64,000 nucleotides of DNA from Opitutia bacterium UBA7350 (GTDB lineage Bacteria; Verrucomicrobiota; Verrucomicrobiia; Opitutales; Coraliomargaritaceae), in contig CATINC010000013.1 in the NCBI GenBank assembly GCA_949524905.1, positions 62,001 through 126,000 on the forward strand. The letters run 5' to 3'. The position numbers were made by a program, and so were the translations under genes. Below, in pieces: positions 48,119 to 58,222 of the stretch. Each line of letters begins with the position of its first letter. The first letter of the stretch is position 1. The notes beneath the pieces were generated by a model. It was not told the origin of the DNA. It did not search any database and worked only from the letters and a program-made list of their open reading frames with translations.

Positions 48119-50647
48119 TTAAGCTTTTATGGTCACAGGTTTGAGTTTCCAAATTTGCTTGGCGTATTCACTGATGGTGCGGTCTGAAGAAAATTTACCA
48201 ACTCGAGCGGTGTTCAGAATCGCCATACGAGCCCACTTACTGGGGTCTCGGTAAGCACGGTCCACCGCTTCCTGTGCCTTGATGTAACTATCGTAGTCCG
48301 CTAAGCATAAATAAGGATCGCCTTCTGTTAAGAGGCTTTGGCAAAGCGGTGCGAATGCGCCCGGCTCGCCCCGAGTGAAGTAGTCGGAATGAAGCCAATC
48401 AATGACTGCTTTAAGTTCCCAGTTGGCGTTATAAAGATCATAAGGATTATAGGAACGAGCTCGCAGGGCTTCCACCTCTTCAACGGTATTACCAAAAATA
48501 AAGATATTATCTTGGCCCACTTCTTCTTGGATTTCGACGTTAGCACCGTCAAGTGTGCCAATCGTCAAAGCACCATTTAGGGCGAGTTTCATATTACCGG
48601 TACCTGAGGCTTCTTTACCAGCAGTAGAGATTTGCTCCGAAAGGTCCGCCGCTGGTATAATGCGCTCCGCCATCGTGATGCGGTAATTTTGCGGGAAGAT
48701 AATTTTGATTTTACCTTCGATACGGGGATCATGATTGACCACCTCAGCGACCTTGTTGATGGCGCGGATGATATTTTTGGCGAGGGCATAGCCCGGTGCG
48801 GCTTTTGCGCCAAAGATAAAGACGCGCGGTTGCATCGGGTGATCCGGATTTTGAAGAATGCGTCGATATAAGGTTAGAATATGAAGCAGATTGAGGTGCT
48901 GGCGCTTGTATTCATGTAGGCGCTTGATCTGTACATCAAAGATGGCGTTGGGATTGATTTCGACCCCGCAGTGCTCGAGAGCATATTCCGCAAAGGCGAC
49001 CTTATTGGCTCGTTTGACTGCCATGAATTTTTTCTGGAAATCCGGATCGTCAGCGTAGTCAGCTAGTTTCTGGAGTTTATTAAGATCTCGAGGCCAATCA
49101 CAGCCGACTTTTTGAGATACTAGCTCGCTGAGACCTGGATTGCATGCAAGTAACCAGCGGCGTGGAGTAATTCCGTTAGTCATATTGATGAGTTTATCTG
49201 GATACAGGTCGTGGAAATCTGCAAAGAGATTTTTTTTTAGGAGTTCCGTATGCAAAGCTGCGACTCCGTTAACTTTGGTCGAACCAACCACAGAAAGGTA
49301 AGCCATGCGGATCATTTTGGGTTGTCCTTCCTCTACTAGTGACAGGGCAATTTTTTTAGCGGAGTCCCCTGGCCATTTAGCCTCTACTTCGTCCTCCAAG
49401 AAACGCCGGTTGATTTCAAAAATAATCTCTAAATGGCGCGGCAAAACACGGTTAAACAAATCCACACTCCATTTCTCAAGGGCTTCTGGAAGCAAGGTAT
49501 GATTGGTATAATTACAAGTAGTGCGGGTGATTTTCCATGCGGCATCCCAATCCAATTCGTATTGATCCACGAGCAGGCGCATCAGCTCTACAATTGTAAT
49601 GGCTGGGTGGGTATCGTTCAGTTGGATCGCGTTAAATTTTGGAAATTCCTGCCAATCATCATGGTTTTCAAAGAAGCGACGAATGATGTCCTGCAGGGAA
49701 CAACTCACAAAAAAGTATTGCTGCACAAGACGCAGTTCCTTGCCGTTCTCAGTGGAGTCATTTGGGTAAAGTACTTTGGATATAGTCTCCCCTACCGCCT
49801 TCTCGCGAACCGCTTCTACGTATCCGCCCGCATTAAATACTTCTAGGTCAAATTCCTGAGAAGCTCTGGAATCCCATAGGCGCAAAAAGTTAACCGTGTT
49901 TCCACCGTAACCGACAATCCCAATATCATAGGGAACTCCTTCAACGGTTTTATAATCGACCCATTGAGGCTGGAAATCACCTTGGTCATCCATGCGATGC
50001 TCGATGCGACCATAGAGTTTTACTTCTTGGGCGAAGTTGGGGCGCATAACTTCCCACGGACAACCTTTCTCCTGCCAGACATCCGGGTGTTCGATTTGGT
50101 GACCATCGCGAAATTCTTGCCTAAAGAGCCCGAACTCGTAGTGGATGCCGTAACCGATAGCGGGCAAATCTAGAGTCGCAAGAGAATCCAAAAAACAAGA
50201 TGCCAGACGTCCAAGACCGCCATTTCCCAAGCCCATGTCAGCTTCCTCTGAAGCAATTTCTTCGAGGTCTTGACCTAGTTCACCTAGAGCGCTCTGGGTG
50301 GCTTCGTAGAGACCAGAATTATGTAAATTATTAATGAGAAGCCGCCCCATTAAATATTCCAGGCTCAAGTAATAAGCACGGCGCACTTTCTTTTTATTAT
50401 GCGTCTCCTGGGTGGTCATAAAACGATCCAGAAGACGATCGCGCACGGCAAAACAGGTGGCTGTCCACCATTCTTGTGCAGTGGCGTTTTCTGCATGCCG
50501 CGCGAGCGTAAAACGCAGATGGTTTAAGATGGATACCTTGAGTGAAGCCGCATCAGAATCGATCTGAAATTTAAAGCCGTTGCGTGGGCTTTTAGCGGAC
50601 TTCGCCTGCGTGGCAGGCGCCTTTTGGGTGGTGGTTTTCTTTGGCAT
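48119..50647 (-). CDS. glgP: Glycogen phosphorylase
   Basis: An 842-residue glycosyltransferase family 35 enzyme releasing glucose-1-phosphate from glycogen or maltodextrin. Marks are [54 protein letters not shown], and near the C-terminus the pyridoxal-phosphate Lys in [20 protein letters not shown]. Length is normal. Its N-terminus is extended by a Lys/Ala/Thr-rich 22 residues. No other glycogen gene is nearby. It follows the ATP-grasp gene by 132 bases on the same strand. Confidence 0.96.
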   Translation of the reverse strand: MPKKTTTQKAPATQAKSAKSPRNGFKFQIDSDAASLKVSILNHLRFTLARHAENATAQEWWTATCFAVRDRLLDRFMTTQETHNKKKVRRAYYLSLEYLMGRLLINNLHNSGLYEATQSALGELGQDLEEIASEEADMGLGNGGLGRLASCFLDSLATLDLPAIGYGIHYEFGLFRQEFRDGHQIEHPDVWQEKGCPWEVMRPNFAQEVKLYGRIEHRMDDQGDFQPQWVDYKTVEGVPYDIGIVGYGGNTVNFLRLWDSRASQEFDLEVFNAGGYVEAVREKAVGETISKVLYPNDSTENGKELRLVQQYFFVSCSLQDIIRRFFENHDDWQEFPKFNAIQLNDTHPAITIVELMRLLVDQYELDWDAAWKITRTTCNYTNHTLLPEALEKWSVDLFNRVLPRHLEIIFEINRRFLEDEVEAKWPGDSAKKIALSLVEEGQPKMIRMAYLSVVGSTKVNGVAALHTELLKKNLFADFHDLYPDKLINMTNGITPRRWLLACNPGLSELVSQKVGCDWPRDLNKLQKLADYADDPDFQKKFMAVKRANKVAFAEYALEHCGVEINPNAIFDVQIKRLHEYKRQHLNLLHILTLYRRILQNPDHPMQPRVFIFGAKAAPGYALAKNIIRAINKVAEVVNHDPRIEGKIKIIFPQNYRITMAERIIPAADLSEQISTAGKEASGTGNMKLALNGALTIGTLDGANVEIQEEVGQDNIFIFGNTVEEVEALRARSYNPYDLYNANWELKAVIDWLHSDYFTRGEPGAFAPLCQSLLTEGDPYLCLADYDSYIKAQEAVDRAYRDPSKWARMAILNTARVGKFSSDRTISEYAKQIWKLKPVTIKA

Positions 50648-50779
50648 AAAAGTTATTTCTATCAGTCTGGATAATTCAGACAGATTGTCTAAAAATACCG
50701 CAGGTGGATGTTGTATGGAAGCATTTAAAGCAGATTAAAAGCCAGTTCTTATTAAACCGTCACGCAGAGTTCATGAAAT

Positions 50780-52213
50780 TCAAGGACGCTCAAAGCAGGG
50801 CAAGAGCGCGGCGTCTTTCATGCCGTGAATAATCTTTTTATCGGCAGGGCAAAGGGTGGCAAGCACGCCTTGCAAGTCAGCAGTTTGCTGTTTTTCATTA
50901 ACAAAATAATAAGGACAAAGACGGACGCGTCCGTTCATAGAATAAACCGACCCATTTGGATCGTAAACTGGATGGCTTACCCGCTGGGGTTTTTTGTAGT
51001 CTTGTAATACATGGAGAGAGTTTTCTGCCATCGTGACGGCCTGCCATATTGCGTCTTCCCATTCGTGCCGAGAGCAGTCGCTCCCGAGGGTGACACTGCG
51101 CGCACCCCATGCGGTCTCGTGATAACCACTAATTTTGATGATGAGGTTACGCTCCTTCTTACCTGCTTCGATTAATTGCTGCCATTGTGAAATGGGCTTA
51201 CCGTCAACTAAAGGTGCATCCAGCACGGCATTCGGAGGTAATTGCACTGGATCCATGACCCAAGTCATTGGAATGACTGCCTGTAACACTCGAAAGGAAT
51301 CTTTGGGTAGATTCTCCCGCCAAAAGTCCTCTAATATGTGGTGGTGAAAAAGCGCAAGATTTAGTTTCTCTTCCTGAAAATGGCGCATCGGTGGAGTTAG
51401 GTTTCGCAAAGCGACCTGATCACCAGCAAGAAGATACTCGGCGATGGGCACATTGGCGAGGTCAAAGAGTTCCCAAAAACGATAAATCACATCTACTTCT
51501 TGCGGGTCTCCGTCAATTCCAACACAAATAGAGTCTCCCAATGGCATAACATCATTGGGGTGGTAGACGTGAACTCGGCGACCTTGTTGACGCAATTGAG
51601 AAGCTAGCCATTCCATTTCCGGTCGATAAGTTGCAGCCTCGTCGCTTACGAGGATGGCAATGTACGGAGCAGTTATTTGGGGGGCACGACTGGCGAGTAC
51701 TTGATAAAATGCTTCCAGCATATTCTCAGAACCAGCACCGATGAGCTGGCCGCCATGCTGCTCTGCGTAGAGTTGATTTAAAAAAGCAGTGAGCCCTATG
51801 CCGCCAGGAACAGAATCGATCTCCGTAAGAGCAAAACCTTCCTCGGTTATGATGAGGTCGGGTCGTAATACCATCGGCTGAGTACCACGCACTGCTGACG
51901 AGCGGGCATGACGAATCAAGGCTTCTGGTTTTCCACGGTCGAGGTATTCCGCCACCCAAGGAGCCAAGAGCTCACGGTTTCGCAGAAGATTTTTACCGTT
52001 AGCAGAGCGTAAATAGAGTAACTCTTGAGCGCGGTAAAAATCATAACAAGCCTGCCCAATTTTACGAATGCTGACCACCTGATCGGATGAAAGAGGAAAT
52101 GCCGAAGGAGCGTAGCGCCAAGTCTTATTCTCAAAGAGATCGTGTTCCGCAAATGCGGCCTTCGCTTCAGCGTAGCTAAGTCCTTCTATGTTGCTTTCTG
52201 TTTTATGCATCAT
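50780..52213 (-). CDS. ATP-grasp-like protein coupled to prfB
   Basis: About 477 residues from the ATG pair at 52213/52210, which overlaps the prfB stop by up to 11 bases (ATGATGCATAA); a longer upstream frame lies inside prfB and is not used. The sequence suggests an ATP-grasp fold of the circularly permuted kind: [29 protein letters not shown], then in the C-terminal half [20 protein letters not shown] and [11 protein letters not shown]. Such enzymes join a carboxylate to an amine with ATP. Substrate is unknown and the assignment is tentative. Strong coupling with release factor 2 hints at stoichiometric expression. Confidence 0.6.
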   Translation of the reverse strand: MMHKTESNIEGLSYAEAKAAFAEHDLFENKTWRYAPSAFPLSSDQVVSIRKIGQACYDFYRAQELLYLRSANGKNLLRNRELLAPWVAEYLDRGKPEALIRHARSSAVRGTQPMVLRPDLIITEEGFALTEIDSVPGGIGLTAFLNQLYAEQHGGQLIGAGSENMLEAFYQVLASRAPQITAPYIAILVSDEAATYRPEMEWLASQLRQQGRRVHVYHPNDVMPLGDSICVGIDGDPQEVDVIYRFWELFDLANVPIAEYLLAGDQVALRNLTPPMRHFQEEKLNLALFHHHILEDFWRENLPKDSFRVLQAVIPMTWVMDPVQLPPNAVLDAPLVDGKPISQWQQLIEAGKKERNLIIKISGYHETAWGARSVTLGSDCSRHEWEDAIWQAVTMAENSLHVLQDYKKPQRVSHPVYDPNGSVYSMNGRVRLCPYYFVNEKQQTADLQGVLATLCPADKKIIHGMKDAALLPCFERP

Positions 52214-53361
52214 TGGCATCTCGCTCGCTAGCGGTTTGGCGTGAAGTAGGGCCTCCAGCTCGAAGCCATGCATGAATAAAGGGGTCGAGTTCACCGTCCA
52301 TGACGGCTTGGACGTTTCCAGTTTCCGCACCCGTGCGCAAATCTTTCACCAATTGATAGGGCTGAAAGACGTAGGAACGTATTTGGTTACCCCAGGCAAT
52401 TTCACCTTTCTCACCATAGAATTTTTCCTGCTCAGTGCGTTTTTCGTCTTCTATTTTTTCTAAAAGCCGGGATTTGAGAGTCCGCATAGCGGTAGCCTTG
52501 TTCTTGATCTGAGAACGCTCGTTTTGACAGGTCACCACAATATTTGTAGGCAAGTGTGTAAGCCGTACGGCAGACTCTGTGCGGTTGACGTGCTGCCCAC
52601 CCTTTCCACTCGCACGATACACATCGGTGCGGATATCAGCTTCGTTGACTTCGATATCAACATCGTCCTCAACCTCAGCAACGACATCGACCGAACAAAA
52701 AGAGGTATGACGACGTGCATTAGAATCAAATGGACTGATTCGCACTAAGCGGTGAACGCCACGTTCAGCTTTAGCGTACCCAAAAGCATGTGGGCCGCCT
52801 ATTCGAATAGTCGCAGATGATATTCCGGCCTCTTCGCCCGGCATGAGATCCAAGGTCTCGACCTCAAATCCTGCGCGCTCTCCCCAGCGAGAATACATAC
52901 GTAGGAGCATATCTGCCCAGTCACAGCTTTCCGTGCCGCCTGCTCCAGCATGAATCGTTAGGAGGGCATTGGAAGCATCGCGCGGACCGGTTAAAAAAGA
53001 GGACAATTCTAAGGCATCAAGACGTGGAAGGAGCGCGCTGACTGTAGCAACTATTTCGGTGGCATATTCGACCGCATCCTCGACATCTGATTCGTCCACT
53101 AATTCCAACATCGCTTGAAGATCGGCAACTCCAGCGCGGTAATCATTAACTGGACCCACTAGTGCTTTTAGGCGATTGGCTTTAGAAATAACTTTTTGGG
53201 CGGCGGTCTGATCCTCCCAAAAGTTTGGATCAGCCATCTTCGTTTCAAGATCGGCAATCACATTCAGCTTGGTATCTCCGTCAAAGATACCTCCATATAT
53301 GTCCTGTGCGACGCACAATATCCTCAATTTGTCCCCGAACTTCCGGTGTTAGCTGTTCCAT
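52203..53361 (-). CDS. prfB: Peptide chain release factor 2 (programmed +1 frameshift)
   Basis: Release factor 2, terminating at UAA and UGA. Translation starts at the ATG at 53361 ([16 protein letters not shown]...), reaches an in-frame TGA at codon 27 (53283-53281), and must shift +1 at CTT TGA C to continue with [14 protein letters not shown] (53294-53290) precedes the slippery CTT, as in E. coli. The body has the codon-recognition SPF motif in [12 protein letters not shown], the GGQ peptidyl-hydrolase motif in [18 protein letters not shown] and [13 protein letters not shown]. Total length of about 385 residues after the shift is in range. The next gene starts within its last codons. Confidence 0.97.
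53280..53294 (-). other. Programmed +1 frameshift site in prfB
   Basis: On the minus strand the order is GGAGG, TAT, CTT, TGA, C: an internal Shine-Dalgarno-like sequence three bases before the slippery codon, then the UGA stop with a following C. It is the known autoregulatory switch: little RF2 lets the ribosome pause and slip. Confidence 0.95.
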
Positions 53362-53673
53362 TAAGACAAGATCACATTAGCAGGCAGTTATAATAAAGCA
53401 AAAAGTGAAGTAACTGCAAAAATCCGTCTTCTTTATCTTGGGACAACCTCAATGCGATAGAACTTTTTCAGTTCGGAAGCATCCACTGGAATGGTGATCT
53501 CTACTTTTTCAATATTAATATTTATACCCTATTTTAAATAAGGTATAATGTCTATAATATTTTATTAAAATAACTATACCTTACATTACGTCCAAATTTG
53601 CTCTCCGAATTTAATCCCTCCGATGCATTCGCTAGGGTTGTCCACCCGATGCGTAGTTCCTGCATTATCCGAA
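53362..53673. other. Intergenic region between prfB and the GlcD-like gene
   Basis: 312 bases without an intact gene. It holds the gene relic (53434-53517), a 27-base quasi-palindrome (53522-53548) of arms TTATACC/GGTATAA and TATTT/AAATA with one mismatch, and its outer arm repeated inverted at 53575-53583 (TATACCTTA). Confidence 0.5.
53434..53517 (-). pseudogene. Short 3' relic of a secreted-protein gene
   Basis: On the minus strand the frame ending at the TAA at 53434-53436 reads IEKVEITIPVDASELKKF then YRIEVVPR. Upstream the same frame meets a stop after about seven more codons. The string ending in FYRIEVVP is like the last residues of many verrucomicrobial exported proteins, so this seems to be the eroded end of such a gene. 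Identification is by resemblance only. Confidence 0.45.
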
Positions 53674-55122
53674 TCAACGATGATCCCAAGGAAATTTAAC
53701 CTCGACGGGTTCGTGATTCCAAACTTCGAAGGGCTCAAAAATTTTTCCGGGATTGAGAATCCCTTTAGGATCTAGTGCCTGTTTGACTGCCTGCATTGCC
53801 GCAATTTCCGCCCTGCTGTGTTGAAGTTTCATAAAGGGAGCCTTAGCGAGACCAATCCCATGCTCTCCTGTGATCACTCCCCCCAATGAGACGACTTTCT
53901 GCATCAACTTTTTTATTCCGCGCTTTGCCTGTCTTGCCTGTGTAGCGTCCCCACGATTATACATAATGTGGACGTGTAAATTCCCATCCCCAGCATGACC
54001 GTAGGTCGGCGTCGGCAAACCTATCTCTTTTTTTAAGGCGATACTATAACGAATCAACTCGGCTTGGCGTTCAATGGGCACTACCACATCTTCATTCAAT
54101 TTAGTATCCCCCAGTGAATACATCGACTGGGAACAGATCCGGCGCACTTCCAGAAGCGCATCCGCTTGGTGCTCGTCGCGAGCCTCTCGTTGGGCGACTA
54201 CCTTCTTTTTCATAAAGGCGCGCAGTGTTGTCTGTTGCTGACGCAACTCGCTCCATTTACCGTCTAATTCAATCAATAAAATTGCAGCTCCAGATGCCTC
54301 CGAGATAAGCGCTTTACCAATATAAGCCTCTGCACAGGCCACGCTTTGCCGATCGAGAAATTCCAAAATCGAAGGCTCAATTCCTGCCTTCAATAAATCA
54401 CGTACTGCTCGTAAAGCATCCGCCTCGTGCTTAAATGCGTACAAAGCAAGGGCACGCTTCTCCGGCTTTTTAATGAGCCGCAAATGCGCCTCGGTGACCA
54501 CCCCCAGGGTACCTTCAGAACCAATCCATAAATCCCTTAAATTATACCCTGATACATATTTCTTCAGCGGCAACCCCCACTGCACTGGACTTCCATCTGC
54601 AAGGAAACCACCTAAACCAAGGACATAGTCTCTCGTCACGCCATATTTAACACAGCGCATGCCACCAGAATTGCAGGCAATATTACCGCCAATGGTAGAG
54701 TATTTCTTTGAGGACGGATCCGGTGGGTAAAACAAGCCCATACCTTCCACCCGCGCCTGCAAGTCGGCGGTCACCATACCCGCACCTACGGTTGCGATTC
54801 GTGAAACCGGATCAATTTTTACGGTGTTTAAAGCACTTAAATCCAGCGCCCAACCTCCCTTGACCGGTACCGCCGAACCAGTCACCGAGGAACCAGCTCC
54901 GCGCGAGGTCACGGGGATACCATGTCGCTGCGCCAGTTTTAAAACAACCCCAACTTCTGATGCCGCCTTTACCTTTACCACGGCATCCGGCAAAAACGAC
55001 AACTTCAAATTATCCACCGAAGCCTCAAAACGCACCGCTTGAGTAGACAAAACGCGTTCCGGTAATTTTCTTCGCAAAGCCCGCAAGGCATTTGCCGACG
55101 GAGTGGATTTTTTTAATGCCAT
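53674..55122 (-). CDS. FAD-linked oxidase, GlcD / D-lactate dehydrogenase type
   Basis: A 482-residue flavoenzyme of the PCMH-FAD family. The FAD region is PVTSRGAGSSVTGSAVPVKG and ATVGAGMVTADLQARVEG, with STIGGNIACNSGGMRCVKYG, the hallmark of GlcD-type enzymes. The C-terminal part includes ITGEHGIGLAKAPF and PTYGHAGDGNLHVHIMYNRG, whose His are flavin- and substrate-linked. It oxidises glycolate or D-lactate, or another 2-hydroxy acid, with electrons passed to a membrane acceptor. No glcE or glcF is adjacent, so substrate is open. Confidence 0.85.
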   Translation of the reverse strand: MALKKSTPSANALRALRRKLPERVLSTQAVRFEASVDNLKLSFLPDAVVKVKAASEVGVVLKLAQRHGIPVTSRGAGSSVTGSAVPVKGGWALDLSALNTVKIDPVSRIATVGAGMVTADLQARVEGMGLFYPPDPSSKKYSTIGGNIACNSGGMRCVKYGVTRDYVLGLGGFLADGSPVQWGLPLKKYVSGYNLRDLWIGSEGTLGVVTEAHLRLIKKPEKRALALYAFKHEADALRAVRDLLKAGIEPSILEFLDRQSVACAEAYIGKALISEASGAAILLIELDGKWSELRQQQTTLRAFMKKKVVAQREARDEHQADALLEVRRICSQSMYSLGDTKLNEDVVVPIERQAELIRYSIALKKEIGLPTPTYGHAGDGNLHVHIMYNRGDATQARQAKRGIKKLMQKVVSLGGVITGEHGIGLAKAPFMKLQHSRAEIAAMQAVKQALDPKGILNPGKIFEPFEVWNHEPVEVKFPWDHR

Positions 55123-55222
55123 GTTTGCAACATACCAAAAGCCCTCTTACAGGCAAGCCTCGCCGTAGGATCTTGGTTTTAACATTGCCCCAGCCATCTA
55201 TAAAGCACACTTTCGCACCCTT

Positions 55223-56326
55223 ATGTTACAAGCTGGAATCGTAGGTTTACCTAACGTTGGGAAGAGTACCCTTTTCAACGCCCTCACCCGTACCCGAAAA
55301 GCCGAGTCCGCAAACTACCCCTTCTGCACCATAGACCCAAATGTTGGGGTGGTGCAGGTGCCCGATGGCCGCCTCAAACCACTACGTCAAATCGCCAAAA
55401 CCAACCGCGTTATCCCTGCCGCCATCGAATTCGTCGATATCGCTGGACTGGTCGCAGGTGCCAGTAAAGGCGAAGGTCTTGGAAATAAATTTCTCGCCAA
55501 CATCCGTGAGGTTGATGCCGTCGTTCACGTCGTTCGTTGTTTTGAAGATGAAGACATCATCCACAATATGGGCTCTATTGATCCTCTCCGAGACATCGAG
55601 GTCATTAATACCGAACTCATCCTCGCTGACCTCGCCTCCCTCGACAGCCAAAAAGAAAAGAGTACCAAAAAAGCTCGGGGAGGTGACAAGGAAGCCGCAG
55701 AAAATATCGAACTCATCGATCGCCTCCTGCCCCACCTCAACGAAAACAAGCCTGCAATCACCCTCGACATCAGTGACGATGAACACCTCATTCTCAAACG
55801 CCTCTGCCTCCTCAGCGCCAAGCCAGTACTCTACGCCTGCAATGTCGCAGAAAACGGCCTCGTCGACCCCAGCCAAAACCCCTTTGTTCAAAAAGTAGAA
55901 ACTCATGCCCGCGAAAATCATGGCGCCGGCATCTGCATCGTTTCAGCTGCCGTTGAGGCGGAACTCATTGACTTCGACGAGGCGGAAGCCGCTGAATATC
56001 TTGAATCCCTCGGTATCACCGACTCCGGAGTCTCCCTCCTTATTCGCGCCGCTTACGATCTTCTCGGCCTCGCTTCATACTTCACCGCAGGCGAACAAGA
56101 AGTCCGTGCATGGACTTTTAAAAAGGGCATGAAAGCGCCCCAGTGCGCCGGTGTCATACACACCGATTTTGAAAAAGGATTTATTAAGGCCGAAGTTGTC
56201 AGCTACGACGACCTCATCCAAGCCGGCAGTACCGCCGGAGCTCGCGAGGCCGGGAAATACCGCCTCGAGGGCAAAGATTATCTATTTAAAGACGGCGATG
56301 TCGCCCTCTTTCGTTTCAACAACTAA
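55223..56326 (+). CDS. ychF: Ribosome-binding ATPase YchF
   Basis: A 367-residue Obg-family ATPase. Motifs are G1 [21 protein letters not shown]2 and G3 in [20 protein letters not shown], and the non-classical NVAE in place of NKxD, which shifts nucleotide choice to ATP. The C-terminal TGS domain has [20 protein letters not shown] and [20 protein letters not shown], the usual family end. It binds ribosomes and has a role in stress response. It is divergent from the GlcD-like gene by 100 bases and 65 bases upstream of the cytochrome maturation genes. Confidence 0.97.
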   Translation: MLQAGIVGLPNVGKSTLFNALTRTRKAESANYPFCTIDPNVGVVQVPDGRLKPLRQIAKTNRVIPAAIEFVDIAGLVAGASKGEGLGNKFLANIREVDAVVHVVRCFEDEDIIHNMGSIDPLRDIEVINTELILADLASLDSQKEKSTKKARGGDKEAAENIELIDRLLPHLNENKPAITLDISDDEHLILKRLCLLSAKPVLYACNVAENGLVDPSQNPFVQKVETHARENHGAGICIVSAAVEAELIDFDEAEAAEYLESLGITDSGVSLLIRAAYDLLGLASYFTAGEQEVRAWTFKKGMKAPQCAGVIHTDFEKGFIKAEVVSYDDLIQAGSTAGAREAGKYRLEGKDYLFKDGDVALFRFNN

Positions 56327-56391
56327 ACCTCCGTAAAACACCATTGCGGCTCAAAAGTTGACTTCGCCGAAGTCCATACTCCTTTAAGTTT

Positions 56392-57045
56392 ATGTTGATT
56401 CCATACAGACAACTGTTCTTCAAACGACTGGCGCTGTTAGTCGGTCTCGTATTCCTGTCAGCCTGCGACCGCGCCAAATCACAGAGCTATACTATCCCTA
56501 AGGAAGAACGACCCAGCGTTACCATCTCTGACAACAGCACAACTAAGGCACCTGCCGAAGCCGCAAAACCGGCAACCACTGGAAATATGCAAATCCTCCC
56601 CGGAATGGCCGAAGCCGCCCAAGCAGCCGGAGACCTGCAATTTGTCACCCCGATCGGTTGGGAAAAACTAGCCCCATCTGGAATTCGTAAAGCCGAACTC
56701 AGTTATACTGGCTCAGACGGAGATGCTACCATCACCGTCACCGTCTTCCCTGGCGATGTTGGCGGACTCCTCGCCAACGTAAACCGCTGGCGCGGCCAAG
56801 TAGGACTCCCCGCCCTCAACGACGCCACTTTGACCGAAGCCACCGAGCCACGTATCATTTCCAATCATCGCGGCACCTACGTTCGCCTTATGGGAGCATC
56901 CAAATCCATCCTTGGCGGTCTCCTTCCTTTTCACGGAAAAACTTGGTTCTTTAAAATGATGGGAGACAGCGCCGCTATAAATGCGCAAGAAACAGCCCTC
57001 CAGCAATTCCTAGATTCCGTCCGTATCGAAGATCCGCATCACTAA
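56392..57045 (+). CDS. Lipoprotein linked to cytochrome c maturation
   Basis: A 217-residue predicted lipoprotein: signal peptide with hydrophobic FKRLALLVGLVFLSAC and lipobox FLSAC (Cys25). The N-terminal half of the mature chain is Ala/Pro-rich linker; the rest is a compact domain beginning FVTPIGWEKLAPSGIRKAEL and containing GDATITVTVFPGDVGGLLAN and RGTYVRLMGASKSI. I know no function. It is 5 bases before resB on the same strand, so it is part of the system II cytochrome c operon. Confidence 0.7.
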   Translation: MLIPYRQLFFKRLALLVGLVFLSACDRAKSQSYTIPKEERPSVTISDNSTTKAPAEAAKPATTGNMQILPGMAEAAQAAGDLQFVTPIGWEKLAPSGIRKAELSYTGSDGDATITVTVFPGDVGGLLANVNRWRGQVGLPALNDATLTEATEPRIISNHRGTYVRLMGASKSILGGLLPFHGKTWFFKMMGDSAAINAQETALQQFLDSVRIEDPHH

Positions 57046-57049
57046 AACC

Positions 57050-58222
57050 ATGCTTACGGCCCTCCTCCAGATCTTTGGCTCTCTCAGGCTGACTGTCATT
57101 TTGCTCAGCGCCTCCATGGTGCTCATCTTCTTTGGCACCATTGATCAAGTCGAGTACGGCATCTGGCATACCCAAAAACTCTACTTCGAAAGCTTCGTCG
57201 TCGCTTGGCAATACCCTGCCCTATGGCCTGCGGGGGATCAACTCACTTGGTTACGCATCCCCATGTTTGGTGGTTACACCATCGGAAGCCTTATGCTCAT
57301 CAACCTCACCGTTGCCTACACCCGCCGCTTCTCTCTAAAAGCCGCCAAAATCGGCCTCTACGCTATTCACTCTGGACTCATGCTCCTGATTGTTAGCGAA
57401 CTCCTAACCGACCTCCTCGCCGTCGAAAGCCAAATGACCGTTCCAGAAAACGGCCGCGCTAATTACTCTCAAACAGTACGCGAGAATGAACTCGTCCTCA
57501 TAGACCGTTCTCATCCTGACCACGATCAGGTGCACGCCATCCCTGCAGAAATTTTAAAACCCGGTCACACCCTCGATATTCCCGACACCTCACTCCGTGC
57601 CCGAGTTCTTCATTTCTACCCCAACGCCCAACTTGTACGCACCAGCGATGCTAGCTCTCCTGCCAATCGTGGTGTCGCCACCAAAATGGGCGTCACCGCT
57701 ATCCCCCGCGCACCCGACTATTCCGAAAAAGCTATCAATACTGCCACCGCTTATATTGAAATACTCGATGGAGATGCCTCCCTCGGAACTTGGCTTCTTG
57801 CCAATGTCCTTGATGAACGTTTTCCGCCGCAAACAGTTCAAACATACGAGCGCGACTACGAAATCGCTCTCCGATTCCAACGCCACTACTACCCCTTCGA
57901 GATCGAACTTCTCGACTTTGCCCACGACAAATACCCCGGCACCGATATCCCCTTTAACTTCTCTAGCAAGGTCATCACCCATCATCCCGAGCCCGCCAAA
58001 AATCAACAGGCACTCATTTATATGAATCACCCCCTTCGCTACGAAGGGCTCACTTTCTACCAAGCCTCCTTCTCCCCAGACGAAACTGCCACCATTCTTC
58101 AAGTCGTCCGGAATCCGGGTTGGCTCCTCCCCTACTTCAGCGTCCTCCTCATGGGCCTCGGCATGACCTACCAATTCGGACTCCACTTCATTAAATACCT
58201 TAACAAAAGGAAGCCCGCGTGA
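57050..58222 (+). CDS. resB: Cytochrome c maturation protein ResB
   Basis: A 390-residue membrane protein with three N-terminal helices (SLRLTVILLSASMVLIFFGT, GGYTIGSLMLINLTVAYTR, KIGLYAIHSGLMLLIVSELL), a long periplasmic domain (about 130-345) and a last helix at 357-380. ResB/Ccs1 binds haem with CcsA in system II and helps deliver it to apocytochrome c outside the membrane. PLRYEGLTFYQASF near the C-terminal helix is the usual ResB mark. It overlaps ccsA by 4 bases (GTGA), so the pair is translationally coupled. Confidence 0.9.
   Translation: MLTALLQIFGSLRLTVILLSASMVLIFFGTIDQVEYGIWHTQKLYFESFVVAWQYPALWPAGDQLTWLRIPMFGGYTIGSLMLINLTVAYTRRFSLKAAKIGLYAIHSGLMLLIVSELLTDLLAVESQMTVPENGRANYSQTVRENELVLIDRSHPDHDQVHAIPAEILKPGHTLDIPDTSLRARVLHFYPNAQLVRTSDASSPANRGVATKMGVTAIPRAPDYSEKAINTATAYIEILDGDASLGTWLLANVLDERFPPQTVQTYERDYEIALRFQRHYYPFEIELLDFAHDKYPGTDIPFNFSSKVITHHPEPAKNQQALIYMNHPLRYEGLTFYQASFSPDETATILQVVRNPGWLLPYFSVLLMGLGMTYQFGLHFIKYLNKRKPA

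Noticed and set aside
53586-53720. Open minus-strand stretch overlapping the end of the GlcD-like gene (reads IVDSDNAGTTHRVDNP)
   Set aside because: It looks somewhat protein-like but lacks a start, is short, and overlaps the end of a sure gene in another frame; not enough to call a relic.
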